Notes: generated by a model from the letters alone, not told the origin. A DNA stretch of 64,000 bases from Mesostigma viride (GCA_009746045.1 RPFO01000253.1:1085569-1149568), one strand, 5' to 3'. Shown: positions 43,725 to 54,996, numbered from the stretch's first letter. Program-made: numbers and translations.

Positions 43725-44018
43725 ATGGCTGAGCGCGACAAGTTTGCCTCCTACGGCAATGTGGGGCCCCACCGGGTCATCCCCTTTGTCCTTGAGGAGT
43801 TCGGGGCCATGGGCCCCAAGACAGCGGAGGTTTTCCACGAGTGCTGCCAGCGCCGTGACGACCGCCTCGACCTCGAGGGTCATACCGCCCCGTGGTCGGC
43901 CCGCACTTGGTCCTCGTATTGGCGGCAGCGCCTGTCACTCGCCCTCACTCGCACCGTGGCTGATGTGTTATTCCGCCGCACCCGGGCCGACTTTGTCGCG
44001 ACCGGCCATGCGGTCTAG
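43725..44018 (+). pseudogene. C-terminal scrap of a retroelement reverse transcriptase
   Basis: 97 aa containing PFVLEEFGAMGPKTAEV and SARTWSSYWRQRLSLALTR. This 'protein must be in the right field, hence WxQRxSxAL' layout is one I know from the very end of algal and invertebrate reverse transcriptase ORFs. Nothing of the catalytic domain remains. Confidence 0.5.
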
Positions 44019-44335
44019 ATCCCTTCCAGGCCTGCATGGTGGGCCGGCAGCGCTGTTGCTGCGTGTAGTTTTGTGATGTATAGTTAGTTGTACCTTGTGC
44101 CGCTGGCGTGATCCTTGGATGTCTGTGTCAGATTACTATTATGATTTCTTCGGGGTTATTCTCCCAGTTATCGGGTTTTTCCTTATGTTGCATGCCTATC
44201 TCACCTCCGTAATCTATCATTCTCAATGAATATATCTAGGCAAGACTCCTAGGGTCTGGCACACTCTAGCTAGATAAGATAGACTAGTAGGATTGTTTGT
44301 TACTAGATAGAATAGACGGGTGGGATTGTGTGCAC

Positions 44336-45782
44336 CCATCCATCCATCCATCCATCCATCCATCCATCCATCCATCCATCCATCCATCCATCCATCCATC
44401 CATCCATCCATCCATCCATCCATCCATCCATCCATCCATCCATCCATCCATCCATCCATCCATCCATCCATCCATCCATCCATCCATCCATCCATCCATC
44501 CATCCATCCATCCATCCATCCATCCATCCATCCATCCATCCATCCATCCATCCATCCATCCATCCATCCATCCATCCATCCATCCATCCATCCATCCATC
44601 CATCCATCCATCCATCCATCCATCCATCCATCCATCCATCCATCCATCCATCCATCCATCCATCCATCCATCCATCCATCCATCCATCCATCCATCCATC
44701 CATCCATCCATCCATCCATCCATCCATCCATCCATCCATCCATCCATCCATCCATCCATCCATCCATCCATCCATCCATCCATCCATCCATCCATCCATC
44801 CATCCATCCATCCATCCATCCATCCATCCATCCATCCATCCATCCATCCATCCATCCATCCATCCATCCATCCATCCATCCATCCATCCATCCATCCATC
44901 CATCCATCCATCCATCCATCCATCCATCCATCCATCCATCCATCCATCCATCCATCCATCCATCCATCCATCCATCCATCCATCCATCCATCCATCCATC
45001 CATCCATCCATCCATCCATCCATCCATCCATCCATCCATCCATCCATCCATCCATCCATCCATCCATCCATCCATCCATCCATCCATCCATCCATCCATC
45101 CATCCATCCATCCATCCATCCATCCATCCATCCATCCATCCATCCATCCATCCATCCATCCATCCATCCATCCATCCATCCATCCATCCATCCATCCATC
45201 CATCCATCCATCCATCCATCCATCCATCCATCCATCCATCCATCCATCCATCCATCCATCCATCCATCCATCCATCCATCCATCCATCCATCCATCCATC
45301 CATCCATCCATCCATCCATCCATCCATCCATCCATCCATCCATCCATCCATCCATCCATCCATCCATCCATCCATCCATCCATCCATCCATCCATCCATC
45401 CATCCATCCATCCATCCATCCATCCATCCATCCATCCATCCATCCATCCATCCATCCATCCATCCATCCATCCATCCATCCATCCATCCATCCATCCATC
45501 CATCCATCCATCCATCCATCCATCCATCCATCCATCCATCCATCCATCCATCCATCCATCCATCCATCCATCCATCCATCCATCCATCCATCCATCCATC
45601 CATCCATCCATCCATCCATCCATCCATCCATCCATCCATCCATCCATCCATCCATCCATCCATCCATCCATCCATCCATCCATCCATCCATCCATCCATC
45701 CATCCATCCATCCATCCATCCATCCATCCATCCATCCATCCATCCATCCATCCATCCATCCATCCATCCATCCATCCATCCG
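44336..45782. repeat. (CCAT)n microsatellite, 1.45 kb, uninterrupted
   Basis: About 361 consecutive CCAT units with no variant visible. Left flank GGGTGGGATTGTGTGCACCC and right flank TTAATGCTCCATGACTCCCC are related to the flanks at 15612 and 15845. ORFs of 490-518 codons on both strands are repeat polymers, not genes. Confidence 0.99.
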
Positions 45783-45879
45783 TCGCGATTAATGCTCCAT
45801 GACTCCCCAACGGGAGCTAGCAGGATTTTAATAAGTTAAGTAATTAATACATCTCAGGCATGCATAGTTGTCTCACTTA

Positions 45880-45953
45880 ATCTCAAGGAGACAACCAGCG
45901 CAGGCCAGAAATCGGGAGAATCCGGACCATGGTAGCTCGAGCCTGCCGTTATT
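45880..45953 (+). repeat. Dispersed GGAGACAACC repeat, solo copy
   Basis: About 70 bp from TCAAGGAGACAACCAGCG to GAGCCTGCCGTTAT, matching the terminal inverted repeats at 53546 and 54733. TAGTTGTCTCACTT, the 13965 element's end, lies just upstream at about 45867. Confidence 0.85.
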
Positions 45954-45954
45954 A

Positions 45955-46411
45955 AAATTAAAATTAAATTATAACATGCCTCCGTGGGGGGTCATGTAGC
46001 ACATATTCCATGATGGATGGGGTGGAGCTTTTGCATGCGTTTGAGAGAGAAATCCTTGGTCGCATGGGCCTTAACGGTGAGATCGAGCTGGCCGCCCACC
46101 GCCTTCCCCGCGCGCGGGGTAAGGCAGGGCCGCCCCCGCTCCTTCTCACCTTTAAGACCCCGGCGGACAAGATTTCTTTTTTCAGACGCCGCAAGCGGCT
46201 CGAGAAGACTCTCTTCACCCTTGATGACGACTTGACCCTGGCGCAGCAACAACGGCGACGGGAGCTATGGCCGACCTACCTCCAGCTCCGGCAGACCAAG
46301 GCGGGACAGCCGGTGTACTGGAAGGGGGCGGCCATCTACGTCGGCCATAAGCCCTGGCAGGCGACCCCCTCCCCCCCCGCGGCCCCAGCGACTCCAGACG
46401 CCCCAGCTTAG
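45955..46411 (+). mobile_element. LINE chimera: 3' tail joined to inverted L1-like ORF1 fragment
   Basis: 45955-46025 is the 3' tail of the LINE family (AAATTATAACATGCCTCCGT), which elsewhere belongs to a minus-strand element. It joins at 46025 to a plus-strand ORF (46010-46411) carrying AAHRLPRARGKAGPPPLLL, FKTPADKISFFRRRKR and QPVYWKGAAIYVGHKPW, the C-terminal domain of an L1-type ORF1 protein. Opposite orientation of the two pieces is what twin-primed insertion gives. A related, frameshifted copy is at 32070-32422. Confidence 0.65.
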
Positions 46412-46439
46412 GGGAATATAGCAGTAGTAGTGTAGAATA

Positions 46440-46770
46440 GATAGACCGTGGCCATGTACATGTACGCCTCCTAGAGGCACTATCTCAGCTAAGCCACGCG
46501 CTTTACTTAATCATGTACATGTGTGCCTATTATGAGCCACACCCCAGATGATGCCTAGCTTTATTTAGTTCTGTTGTGCCTATGCAGGGAATAACTCTCT
46601 GCTGAGACGCCATGCCCTAGCTTCTTTGTATAGCTATGCTGATCTTCCCCCCATGACAGGCTCCCCCTTCGCTGGGCATAGCTTGAAGATCATGGGGCTG
46701 CCAGTGCCCTGGTGCACCTAGAGCAAGGGTCCTTTACATCCCCACCCTTGCAGGAAGTAGCTTAGGATGT
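46440..46770. other. No gene seen
   Basis: Between two LINE pieces. Words such as CATGTACATGT repeat near 46450-46520. No ORF of note. Confidence 0.35.
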
Positions 46771-47039
46771 ATGATAGGCCATACGCCCCCTCTCAAGGGC
46801 TATGTGCTACATATACTCCCAACGGAGTTATGTTACAATTCAATGGGGTGGAGGAAGCCGCGTGATCGAACTATCCTAACTCTAAGCTATCTTGAAAATC
46901 CTAACTACACTACTCATCAAAACGCCTCCTCCGCTTGGGGGGAGGTGGCTTGCCCACAGGGTCGGGCGTGTGTGCCTTGACAATCTTCTTCGATCCACCG
47001 CGTCTTGTCCTGCATGGCAGTCCAAAGACGGGAGAGAGA
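46771..47039 (-). mobile_element. LINE 3' end, truncated copy B
   Basis: A reverse-oriented LINE 3' end, nearly identical to 47100-47310, that stops abruptly at GAGAGAGAGTGGAT. The tail part is altered (an inverted ATGTGCTACATATACTCCCA word). Confidence 0.8.
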
Positions 47040-47761
47040 GTGGATTAAAATTAAATTAAATTAAATTATAACATGCCTCCGTGGGGAGGTCATGTAGCAC
47101 ATATTTCATGATGGATGGGGTGGAGGAAGCCGCGTGATCGAACTATCCTAACTCTATCTAGAAAATCCTAACTACACTACTCATCAAAACGCCTCCTCCG
47201 CTTGGGGGGAGGTGGCTTGCCCACAGGGTCGGGCGTGTGCGCCTTGACAATCTTCTTCCACCGCGTCTTGTCCTGCATGGCAGTCCAAAGACGGGAGAGA
47301 GAGTGGATGCGGTGCTCAAACTGGGCTGGGACCACTAGGTCGTCCAGCAACATCTGAACGTAGTTGGTGACAGGTTTCCCTACCCTTTTGGGAATGTCCT
47401 CGGGGCCAGGCCAGGTCAGAATGTGCTGCCCTGGCTGGCCAAGCCGCTGGGGGCCGGCCAGACCAAGGGTGGTGTCGACCTGGCTGGTGCGGGCAAGGTG
47501 TCCTACAAATGCTATCCTACGCTGCCTAATCTCGTCCGAAACACGAGGCATGCCATGATACAAAGACTCTGCCGTTATATCTTCACTTAATCTAGTCAAT
47601 TGAATCCATCGGGGTTTATGAATTAAACTCGTGCACACAATCATACCGCGGCTTAACAAACAATTGCTCACACCACATTGGACCGCAATGCGTTGATCAA
47701 GAAATATCAAGGAGACAACCAGCGCATGCGCAGGCCAGAAATCGAGAGATGCGTTGATCAA
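47040..47761 (-). mobile_element. LINE 3' end, copy C, with RT C-terminus
   Basis: The tail, read in reverse, is a TTTAA-type run (TTAAAATTAAATTAAATTAA on the plus strand at 47044) then the 3' UTR and coding end. ORF 47177-47761 encodes LYHGMPRVSDEIRQRRIAFV followed by GHLARTSQ, a conserved tail of LINE reverse transcriptases, and ends KPPPPKRRRRFDE. The catalytic RT domain is missing, so this is 5' truncated. Confidence 0.8.
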
Positions 47762-47768
47762 GAAATAT
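47688..47768. repeat. Short insertion flanked by 20-bp direct repeats
   Basis: ATGCGTTGATCAAGAAATAT occurs at 47688-47707 and again at 47749-47768, flanking 41 bp with GGAGACAACCAGCGC and GGCCAGAAATCGAGAG. A TTGTCTCCTTGATAA follows at 47773. It resembles a solo end of the 53.5 kb TIR element. Confidence 0.75.
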
Positions 47769-47769
47769 A

Positions 47770-48590
47770 ATTGTCTCCTTGATAATTGTGTGATTTGTGT
47801 CTAGTTATCTCAGTAAGTTAGACAAGTAATATCCTTGACTACTTCTGTGGAACTGAAAGTGGTCAACGAGCAAGAGGCTTTGAGGATGGATGAATAATGC
47901 GAACCTTATTATACCATGTTAGATTAGATCACAACAAACGTTCCAGCAATGGCAACCCATACGTCCTAATATCAACGTGCATGTCGAGCATGCTCCACCG
48001 TTAGCCTGAAATGGACCAATCAGGTTACAGCATCACATGGTAAGATTCTTTCGTCCCTCTAACTAGACACGTAACAGAAGAGCACACAAACCAGCCTGGC
48101 AGAATCCAGACGTGGAATCACCGAATCTTGATAAGCACTGGAGTCCTAAAGGATCATTTAAGACTTGGCAGAACCGACCAACTAATAACCCCACGTGGAT
48201 CAGGCCACGACCAATGAGGGTCTAAACAAGTCAGTTGACAAAGTCCAGGTCTCCAAATATCTCTGCACGTGGGAAACCTCATAACTAGCTCAATACTTGT
48301 CCAAAAGGCCTAAAATAAAATCCCAAACTATTACAAAACTCAGGATGTAACAACAAGTCCGATTTGGTTGTGACATATTGACATGTCAAGCAAATGTGGG
48401 TCAGCAAGTATTGACTGTCCTCCCTAATGGTGGCGGTTGCTAGGGAACATCCAGTAATTTTATCCTGAGGGGGGGCACTCAGGGTTCAAGGGAACTCCCA
48501 CAGCAACCTTGGGTTGGTACCACAATTAATTAATTAATTAATTAGACTCGTGCTCCCGTTGGGGAGTCACGGAACCACAATGCATGGCAC
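47770..48590. other. No gene seen
   Basis: Unique-looking sequence. (TTAA)n and CTCGTGCTCCCGTTGGGGAG near 48525-48570 match the right flank of the CCAT tracts. Confidence 0.4.
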
Positions 48591-48595
48591 TACCC

Positions 48596-48740
48596 AACGC
48601 CAGTGGCGGCGGCGGCCCGGCTAAGGCGGTGGCAGCCCAGAGGAGGCGGCGGGGGCAGCAGCCTGGAGCCGGCGGCGGCAGCGGCGGCCCGAAGGAGGCG
48701 GCGGCGGCGGCCCGGAGGAGGAGGCGGCGGCGGCCATTGA
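48596..48740. repeat. GGC-rich cryptic repeat
   Basis: About 145 bp of interrupted GGC/GCG/GGA triplets. Open in several frames; no evidence of translation. Confidence 0.85.
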
Positions 48741-48749
48741 AACCACCAC

Positions 48750-49790
48750 TCAGTTGGACAGCCTACACGAGCTTTCACCAACAAAGCCTGACATGTCAAA
48801 CTACCAGTGAAGATTCGCTTTTTGCACCCGAGTGGGTTGAGAGCCCACTACTCGTCTAGCCACTAAATCGGCACATGCCAAACCAGCCACTTCAGGCTGG
48901 CTTCAACCATGCTTGAACCACCGTCAACATGAGTGGCTCAACACATGTAGTGAACGTTGGAACTGATGGGAAGCACAGATGTCCACCGGGGGAAGTGATG
49001 GCACCACGGCTCCATCGCAAGCAAGGGCCACTAGGCCTACTGTCCACACCATGATGGCTTCAAACGTTGCCAAGCATTATGATGATGGCACCACTGATAT
49101 GCCACATCCTTGATGATAAGTGTAGCAATAGTAGCCGGGCCGCAGCAGCAAGAAGATATGTCGCCTGCAGCGCCACGTAGGTCAGTCCACCATGCGCCGC
49201 ACCTGCAAGTGTGTAAGCAAGGGCATGGTTGCATGTCTGGGGGTGGCCTTGTACATTTGGGAGGAGTTGGCGCCACATGTATAAGTAACGCAAAGAAGCC
49301 AAGCACTCAAGTCCATCGTTGAAAGAAAATACACACATGAGATTCAAGGCCACATCTCACGATCATGGAGGCAGCCAACAAGCACTACAATGGACACCAC
49401 AACTCCAACATTCCATTATAGTGCTTAAAGCCAAACACCGCAAAATGATCGGGAGCAAGACAATGGCCCGGCACATATGTTTGAGATACTCATATTACAC
49501 TACGGCAAGAAGATGTTCAATGTTGATACGAAGTTTTATGGCCGAGGAAACGCACCAACTTACAACAAACACAGATGAAATGTAGCCAGGATACACATGT
49601 TGTCCCACTTAGGATTGTTAACGTGAAGATGGATGTGCCGGAAAGGATGTAGGCAGCCTGTGGTGCATAGAAGTTGCACCTTCCCTATTGCACTAAGCAA
49701 GCGCTGCCATGCTAGCAACATTGCCAGCAAATACCTCCAAATGATCCATGAGGGCATTGACCTCGTGAAGGTGCATTGAGGTTGCAGTTT
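48750..49790. other. No confident gene
   Basis: Short ORFs only. The minus-strand part near 49560-49790 may be further coding sequence of the MULE-like gene, but I cannot see motifs. Confidence 0.3.
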
Positions 49791-49799
49791 CATATTCGC

Positions 49800-50570
49800 T
49801 CATGGGAGTTGGGGTTGCGAACAAGCACTGCCAACACTTGGAGCAGACGCGGCATTGCTAGGGCAGTTGCCGTGACCAAGAGAAGCAACGAACCCGCATC
49901 GGGCCCGGGCCCGCTTCGAAGTACCCGTAGCCTCACCGACAACGCTTCCACCAAGAGTTGCAGAGACCTTGCGTTTTGACGTGGGTGGCTCGTTGGGATG
50001 GTGTGCTATTTGTTTACGTGGTTGTTTTCCCCGACCACGGGGTGGAGGACCTAAAGGGTTTTCTACCAAGCGAGCAGCACTTCCATCCCCTCCCGGCAAT
50101 GTCGCATTGTGACTGACCTGACTTTATGGCAGTGTCTTCTGCTGTCAGTATGACTTACAATGCCTGAGAAAATCCGAGCCACAACGACCCTCATGCGCCA
50201 AAGAAGCCAATGCCATTATGTGAGCGAGAATGTCAGTATACGTAGGCTCCGAGCCTTGAGCGACATCCACGTTGACATCATCATCACGGCTGTTCTCAGG
50301 GTGTACAGTTACCATCTGTTGGAATTGTAGCTGGCTCTCAATAGTGTCCGGCTTGGGTTGCTTCCACCTATCGCACACCAATTGAATCGGCACCTGCTTG
50401 CACTGATGAAGATGCACCTCAACGGCTAAACAATGGCGGCATGGGAGGCCTACAAAGGCTGGAAATTGGCATGTGCACTCCAAAACATGGCCGTCCTCCC
50501 CGGTCGTAACCAAACGTTCCTTTTGTGCCTGACCACAGGAATCCAAGCACAGATCAAGCTTCTCCTTCAC
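49800..50570 (-). pseudogene. MULE/FAR1-like transposase C-terminus with SWIM zinc finger
   Basis: Two exon-like pieces on the minus strand. 50570-50145 encodes HVLECTCQFPAFVGLPCRHC followed by LAVEVHLHQ and IQLVCDRW: the CxCx(n)CxH SWIM zinc finger and trailing W of Mutator-type transposases and the FHY3/FAR1 family. 50099-49800 encodes NPLGPPPRGRGKQPRKQIAH and PPTSKRKVSA, matching the basic linker after SWIM in such proteins. The catalytic DDE domain is not visible upstream (50580-50760), so this is a fragment or lies beyond unresolved introns. Confidence 0.7.
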
Positions 50571-50579
50571 ATTTGAACA

Positions 50580-51120
50580 TTCTCCAACAAAGGAAACCTT
50601 TTACACGTTAGCAGTCTCTGACGGCTCAACCAGATAGTGCTGTGATGCGGCAAGCTCTACCGAGAACCGGGTGCAACGGCGTGGTGGCCAGGAAGTCGTT
50701 TTTACGCCACGTTCAAAATCATCGTTCATAAACACTTTACGCGGCCGCCTTGGCATGGTATGGCCCACAGGCCGCCATCTTGACCCACAAACGGTTTTCG
50801 CAAGTATGAGCCAGTAGTCTGCGCTTTTCGTTCGTTTCGTCCCTGATCACAATGTTTCCGGCTTATGCCGCCGCGTCTGCAAGCGTTACCCGTATTTATC
50901 GGCCCACACCGTTACTTTCGCAAGCGTTACCCGTATTTATCGACGCGTACCGTAGCCTCTCGTCATTGTCATCTGTCATCGGGTGTTGCCAACACCGGGT
51001 GTGATTTCCAAAAACCCGTGGAAAGGCTCTAACTTCTAAGTCGTGGTCCGACTAATTTCCCCAAAACGCGCCGCGCCAGGAATTTAGTCGGGGTAATTAG
51101 TCGGGGTTGGCGGTCTTCAG
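50580..51120. other. No gene seen
   Basis: Direct repeats of GCAAGCGTTACCCGTATTTA near 50880 and 50920. No ORF of note. Confidence 0.4.
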
Positions 51121-51127
51121 AAGGGGT

Positions 51128-51225
51128 CTATTATTGGGTGGTAGACCCATTTGGGGGTCCAAATGGGTCTACCACCCAATACCACTGAATTCCACCTGAT
51201 TTGGCAAAATTCAGTGGTATTACGG
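51128..51225. repeat. Cluster of two hairpins
   Basis: First hairpin: ATTGGGTGGTAGACCCATTTGG pairs with its inverse across a GGGT loop (about 51132-51180). Second: ATACCACTGAATT pairs with AATTCAGTGGTAT (about 51178-51222). They abut, and the next 100 bp has TTTCCGTTTCGGACCGGAAA-type inverted words. MITE-like. Confidence 0.8.
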
Positions 51226-51439
51226 TGGATCAACGGAAACGACCCGTTTTTCCGTTTCGGACCGGAAAAACCCAGTGTGAAAAAGTTTCGTCGAATTTTT
51301 TCCGGCCAAAACGGAAATTTTCCGGGTAAATGGGTATTTTTATTAACCAATAGGAATATCATTAGGTTAAGACCCCCAGTATTGTACCCCCAAAAGACGT
51401 AACCAACTCCACATGTGTGGTTTTTCGCATCCATCTATA

Positions 51440-51910
51440 CATGCTGCTTAGGCCAGTAATTAGATTCTCTGCCACTCTAGATCGGATACTGTCCTGGCCC
51501 TCGGCCGTTTCCGGGTAAATCAGGGTAAATGGCAAGGGTAAATGGGTACTTTTAAAATGAATGTGATCAAACTACTCACAACAACAACATGGGCCGTTCG
51601 ATTGACATCTGACCGTCTGGAATTTACAAGTCTGCAATCGGTGGGAGCGAGCATTCATGCTCGGAGACTGCATGGCCGCCCGCGGTAATTAGGCGGAGCC
51701 AGTTTTCGGAAGAAGAGTTGCAACGGGCAAGTTGCAAACACGCACTTTACTTGATTACATCCTGTTCAAATCGTTGTCAGCTCAAGTCAACTTTGTTTGC
51801 CTCTGCTGCACTTGATTCTGCTGCCCATGTGCGGCGTGTGATTCAAATAATTAACTTTGTTTGAAATCGTGTCGTCGCAACATCTGACGGATCCAAGGAG
51901 GAACTGTTGT
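51440..51910. other. No gene seen
   Basis: Presumed upstream region of the signal-peptide exon. GGGTAAATGG words repeat near 51330 and 51510-51550. Confidence 0.35.
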
Positions 51911-51916
51911 GCAGCC

Positions 51917-52052
51917 ATGATGAGAGCCACCGCGAGCCTTCGCGCTTCTCAGTACTTGCCAACTCGCCAACTATCGTCTCCGAGAGCATGCAACGCCCTG
52001 TTCCTGATGGTGTGCATCTTGCTTTGCGGCATCATCGCGGTGACTGCACAAG
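51917..52052 (+). CDS. Signal-peptide exon of a probable secreted Cys-rich gene
   Basis: 45 codons plus one base, from MMRATASLRASQ, with hydrophobic core NALFLMVCILLCGIIAVTAQ and a GTATTT donor in phase 1. It fits a signal peptide or signal anchor. The Cys-rich exons downstream also begin after phase-1 introns, so this exon could join any of them in frame. The 4.2 kb to the first such exon contains two microsatellites and a TIR element. I infer one gene; separate genes are possible. Confidence 0.5.
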
Positions 52053-52370
52053 GTATTTAGTTGTCGCACGTATGTTGTGTCTTCGGGTTTAAGCTTTAGA
52101 GGACGTACAAGCAGCCAGATTCCATGTACTGTTACTACTGGTTCACCTACAAGTTCTCGTTGACAGTTATTATTTGAATGTACCATCCAGCACAGCTTGA
52201 CTAAAGGGCAGCTGGATTGCCGCGCACCTTCTTTGACCACGATGGTGTAATATGTATGCTCTGCATGATATCGAATGTATCAAGTAACGTGTGCTCTAAA
52301 TTAAGACCTTTAAGACCACGGTGGCGGAGCACATTTCGCAGGCCACCCTTACTTGCGAAGATGCGAAAAT

Positions 52371-52645
52371 TATGGGTGGGGAGGGAAGGAGGGACGGAGC
52401 GAGGGAGGGAGGGAGGGAGGGAGAGAGGGAGGGACGGACGGAGGGAGGGAGGGAGGGAGGGAGGGAGGGAGGGAGGGAGGGAGGGAGGGAGGGAGGGAGG
52501 GAGGGAGGGAGGGAGGGAGGGAGGGAGGGAGGGACGGACGGAGGGACGGAGGGACGGAGGGACGGAGGGACGGAGGGACGGAGGGACGGAGGGACGGAGG
52601 GACGGAGGGGCAGAAGGACAGAGGGACGGAGGGAGGGAGGTTTTT
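52371..52645. repeat. (GGGA)n with (GGGACGGA)n microsatellite
   Basis: GGGA units with a second half of GGGACGGA eight-mers. ORFs through it are artefacts. Confidence 0.97.
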
Positions 52646-52907
52646 TTCTATCAAATCATTATGCAACTATTGTCTACGCGGGTACACGTCGTACGGCCCT
52701 TAGAAACGCAGTCGCTTATTATCAACCCGCATATTTTTAACCCCATCATAAAACCCCATCAAGGCCCGGAGTATAATACCCGTACACGTATTTCCCAACC
52801 TGGTTTTGCAGCCTCCTCTTTCACGGGGGTCATCAAGTTGTCTTTTGATTCCTGCGTTTGAGCTGTCTTCGGTTGTGACTTATTATGATGTCTGTGTATT
52901 GAGATTC

Positions 52908-53135
52908 GGAGGGAGGGAGGGAGGGAGGGAGGGAGGGAGGGAGGCAGGGAGGGAGGGAGGGAGGGAGGGAGGGAGGGAGGGAGGGAGGGAGGGAGGGAGG
53001 GAGGGAGGGAGGGAGGGAGGGAGGGAGGGAGGGAGGGAGGGAGGGAGGGAGGGAGGGAGGGAGGGAGGGAGAAAGGGAGGGAGGGAGGGAGAAAGGGAGG
53101 GAGGGCGGGAGCGAGGGCGGGAGCGAGGGCGGGAG
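52908..53135. repeat. (GGGA)n microsatellite
   Basis: About 55 units. It truncates a diverged copy (52790-52907) of the tandem unit found at 56.1, 57.0 and 57.9 kb, recognisable by GAGCTGTCTTCGGTTGTGAC and TCTGTGTATTGAGATT. Confidence 0.97.
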
Positions 53136-53229
53136 CGTGGGCAAGTGGGCGAGCGGTTGGGTTGGTTACTGTGTGGAGTGGTTTCTTCACCGTTTGCGTA
53201 ACGCAGACCATCGTTGTATCATAAGGTGT

Positions 53230-53545
53230 ATGTACACCCTGCTACATATATAGAATGTTATCTTGTTTTATTCATGTACTAGTATAAAGAATGTAATAGC
53301 TTATAATAGATTGTGCATTATGACAATAGAATATTATTATATATATCTGTAATGATCTGTAATGATTTCACTCTGCTGTAAGTAATTATATTTTTAATAT
53401 ATATATCTGTAATTGATCATGCTTTCTCGATCGATAATATATTAGGATATTTTTTTGCCAGTCATAATTTCAATGAACAATGCTACACATTTAAATTGCT
53501 ATTCGTATTCATCATTCCATCTGAAGTACTCGAAAACGCGGAAAG
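53230..53545. other. AT-rich stretch, no gene seen
   Basis: TATATATCTGTAAT repeats twice. No ORF of note. Confidence 0.5.
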
Positions 53546-54804
53546 ATAACGGCAGGCTCAAGCTACCATGGTCCGGCTTCGCCTGCATGATTTCAGGCCT
53601 GCGCAGGTTGTCTCCTTGATATTTTTTCAGCCATCTGCTCATTATGCTATGGTGCGGCGGGCTCAAAGGGGGCTGATCGGCCACCTGTCTAGCATACAGT
53701 AGCTCTATACCGTACGTCACCTACACCATGTGAGGTGTTTGTGTTACATAGGGCTGGAGTAAGAGAGGACCGACGTTGCGCCGGTACTAGTGCCGACTGT
53801 CAACCGTGCCCGCCATTTTGAGGGGGGGGCGGCGCCTTGAGAGCATGGGTTTTGTTATTCATTTTCATATGTACTTAGAGTGGTGTGGTGATTGTAGGGA
53901 GGCCTTTTTGCAGCTTGCAACTTTCCAACGTGAGGAAATGTGGGCTGGCAGCCATGGGGGCAACTTTGTGGCCACTATGGCAACTACGCTCAGTGTAAGT
54001 CGACGCTGCCGGCCTTCCCAATTTACGGGGAGGTGACCCGCTGTTTTTCGAAATATTGGTGAAGGGTTGTTGTGCTGGTCTGGGGATGTCCCCCCATGGC
54101 GCTGGGGCGCGCGGGCCGGGCTCCAGTTGGGAGCCCGTATTGGCTTTGATTTCGAAAGTGAGGTAAAGAGGTTTTTAGAGAAGGCGGATTTTGGCAGAGA
54201 GCCCTGCGAAAGAACAAGATTGGACCAAGGGGGCATGTGCTCGGCCCAAGCATGGTGAACTGGCCTAACTTAACAATGACTTGTACAACGATTTTGAGGG
54301 TGTGGCTGGGCTCGACTGTTAAAGCCTGTGCACACTTGTTGTAATAAACTTGTTTCTGTGGTAGGAAGGCACTCCAATGAACCTATGCTTCAGCACCTAA
54401 TATATATTTTTGTATAATTATTTGTTTACAATGCCACCTTATCCTAATAACATGCACTAGATTGTATAGTAGTATATATAATATATAATAATAATATATT
54501 TGTAAGTAGATATTTGGTCATGATCGATACATTACAGTCGAGTATATGTAAAGAGGCTGGTTGTCTTGAGCCTTGATATGTTTAAAGAGGAATCGCTGAC
54601 TGTGACATTGTAGTTTTGTACCTCAAGTGTTGGCTTGATCCTTGCACGCCAGTGTCGGATTGTTTTCTTTAGGGTCCTTCCGTTCGGGGGGCTTTCCGAT
54701 CATGTTGCATGCTGCTCTCACCTCTGTATATTTATCAAGGAGACAACCAGCGAAGGCCAGAAATCGGGAGAATCCGGACCATGGTAGCTCGAGCCTGCCG
54801 TTAT
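53546..54804. mobile_element. TIR element of about 1.26 kb
   Basis: Left end 53546-53621 and right end 54733-54804 are inverted copies of about 72 bp, both with ATAACGGCAGGCTC outermost and TATCAAGGAGACAACC innermost. Solo or partial copies of this end are at 14059, 45880 and 47710, and a scrap is near 63128. Between the ends are exon-like ORFs (53806-53999, ending at a GTAAGT; contains EAFLQLATFQREEMW) and 54067-54258, neither recognised as a transposase. Probably non-autonomous. No target-site duplication seen. Confidence 0.65.
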
Positions 54805-54996
54805 GTTGTCCGCGTGTTCGAGTCGTGTAGATGAAGATTAATGGTGATGGAAATGTGTACATAGCCGTGTGCATTGAAATTATGGCTGGCTTACGTGTAG
54901 AGCGACTAGATGACCTAGACGGTGGGGCCGGAAACAGCATGCTTGATCAGGGCGTGTGTTTCGAGCCTAACTGGCCGGGAGTATCTAGTGGTGAGC

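Noticed and set aside
44223-45839. Six long ORFs of about 500 codons on both strands
   Set aside because: They are the CCAT microsatellite read in every frame; 4-bp units give a 12-bp, four-residue polymer with no stops. No flanking coding sequence.
52217-53211. Glu-Gly-Arg and Pro-Ser-Leu ORFs
   Set aside because: GGGA microsatellite artefact on both strands.
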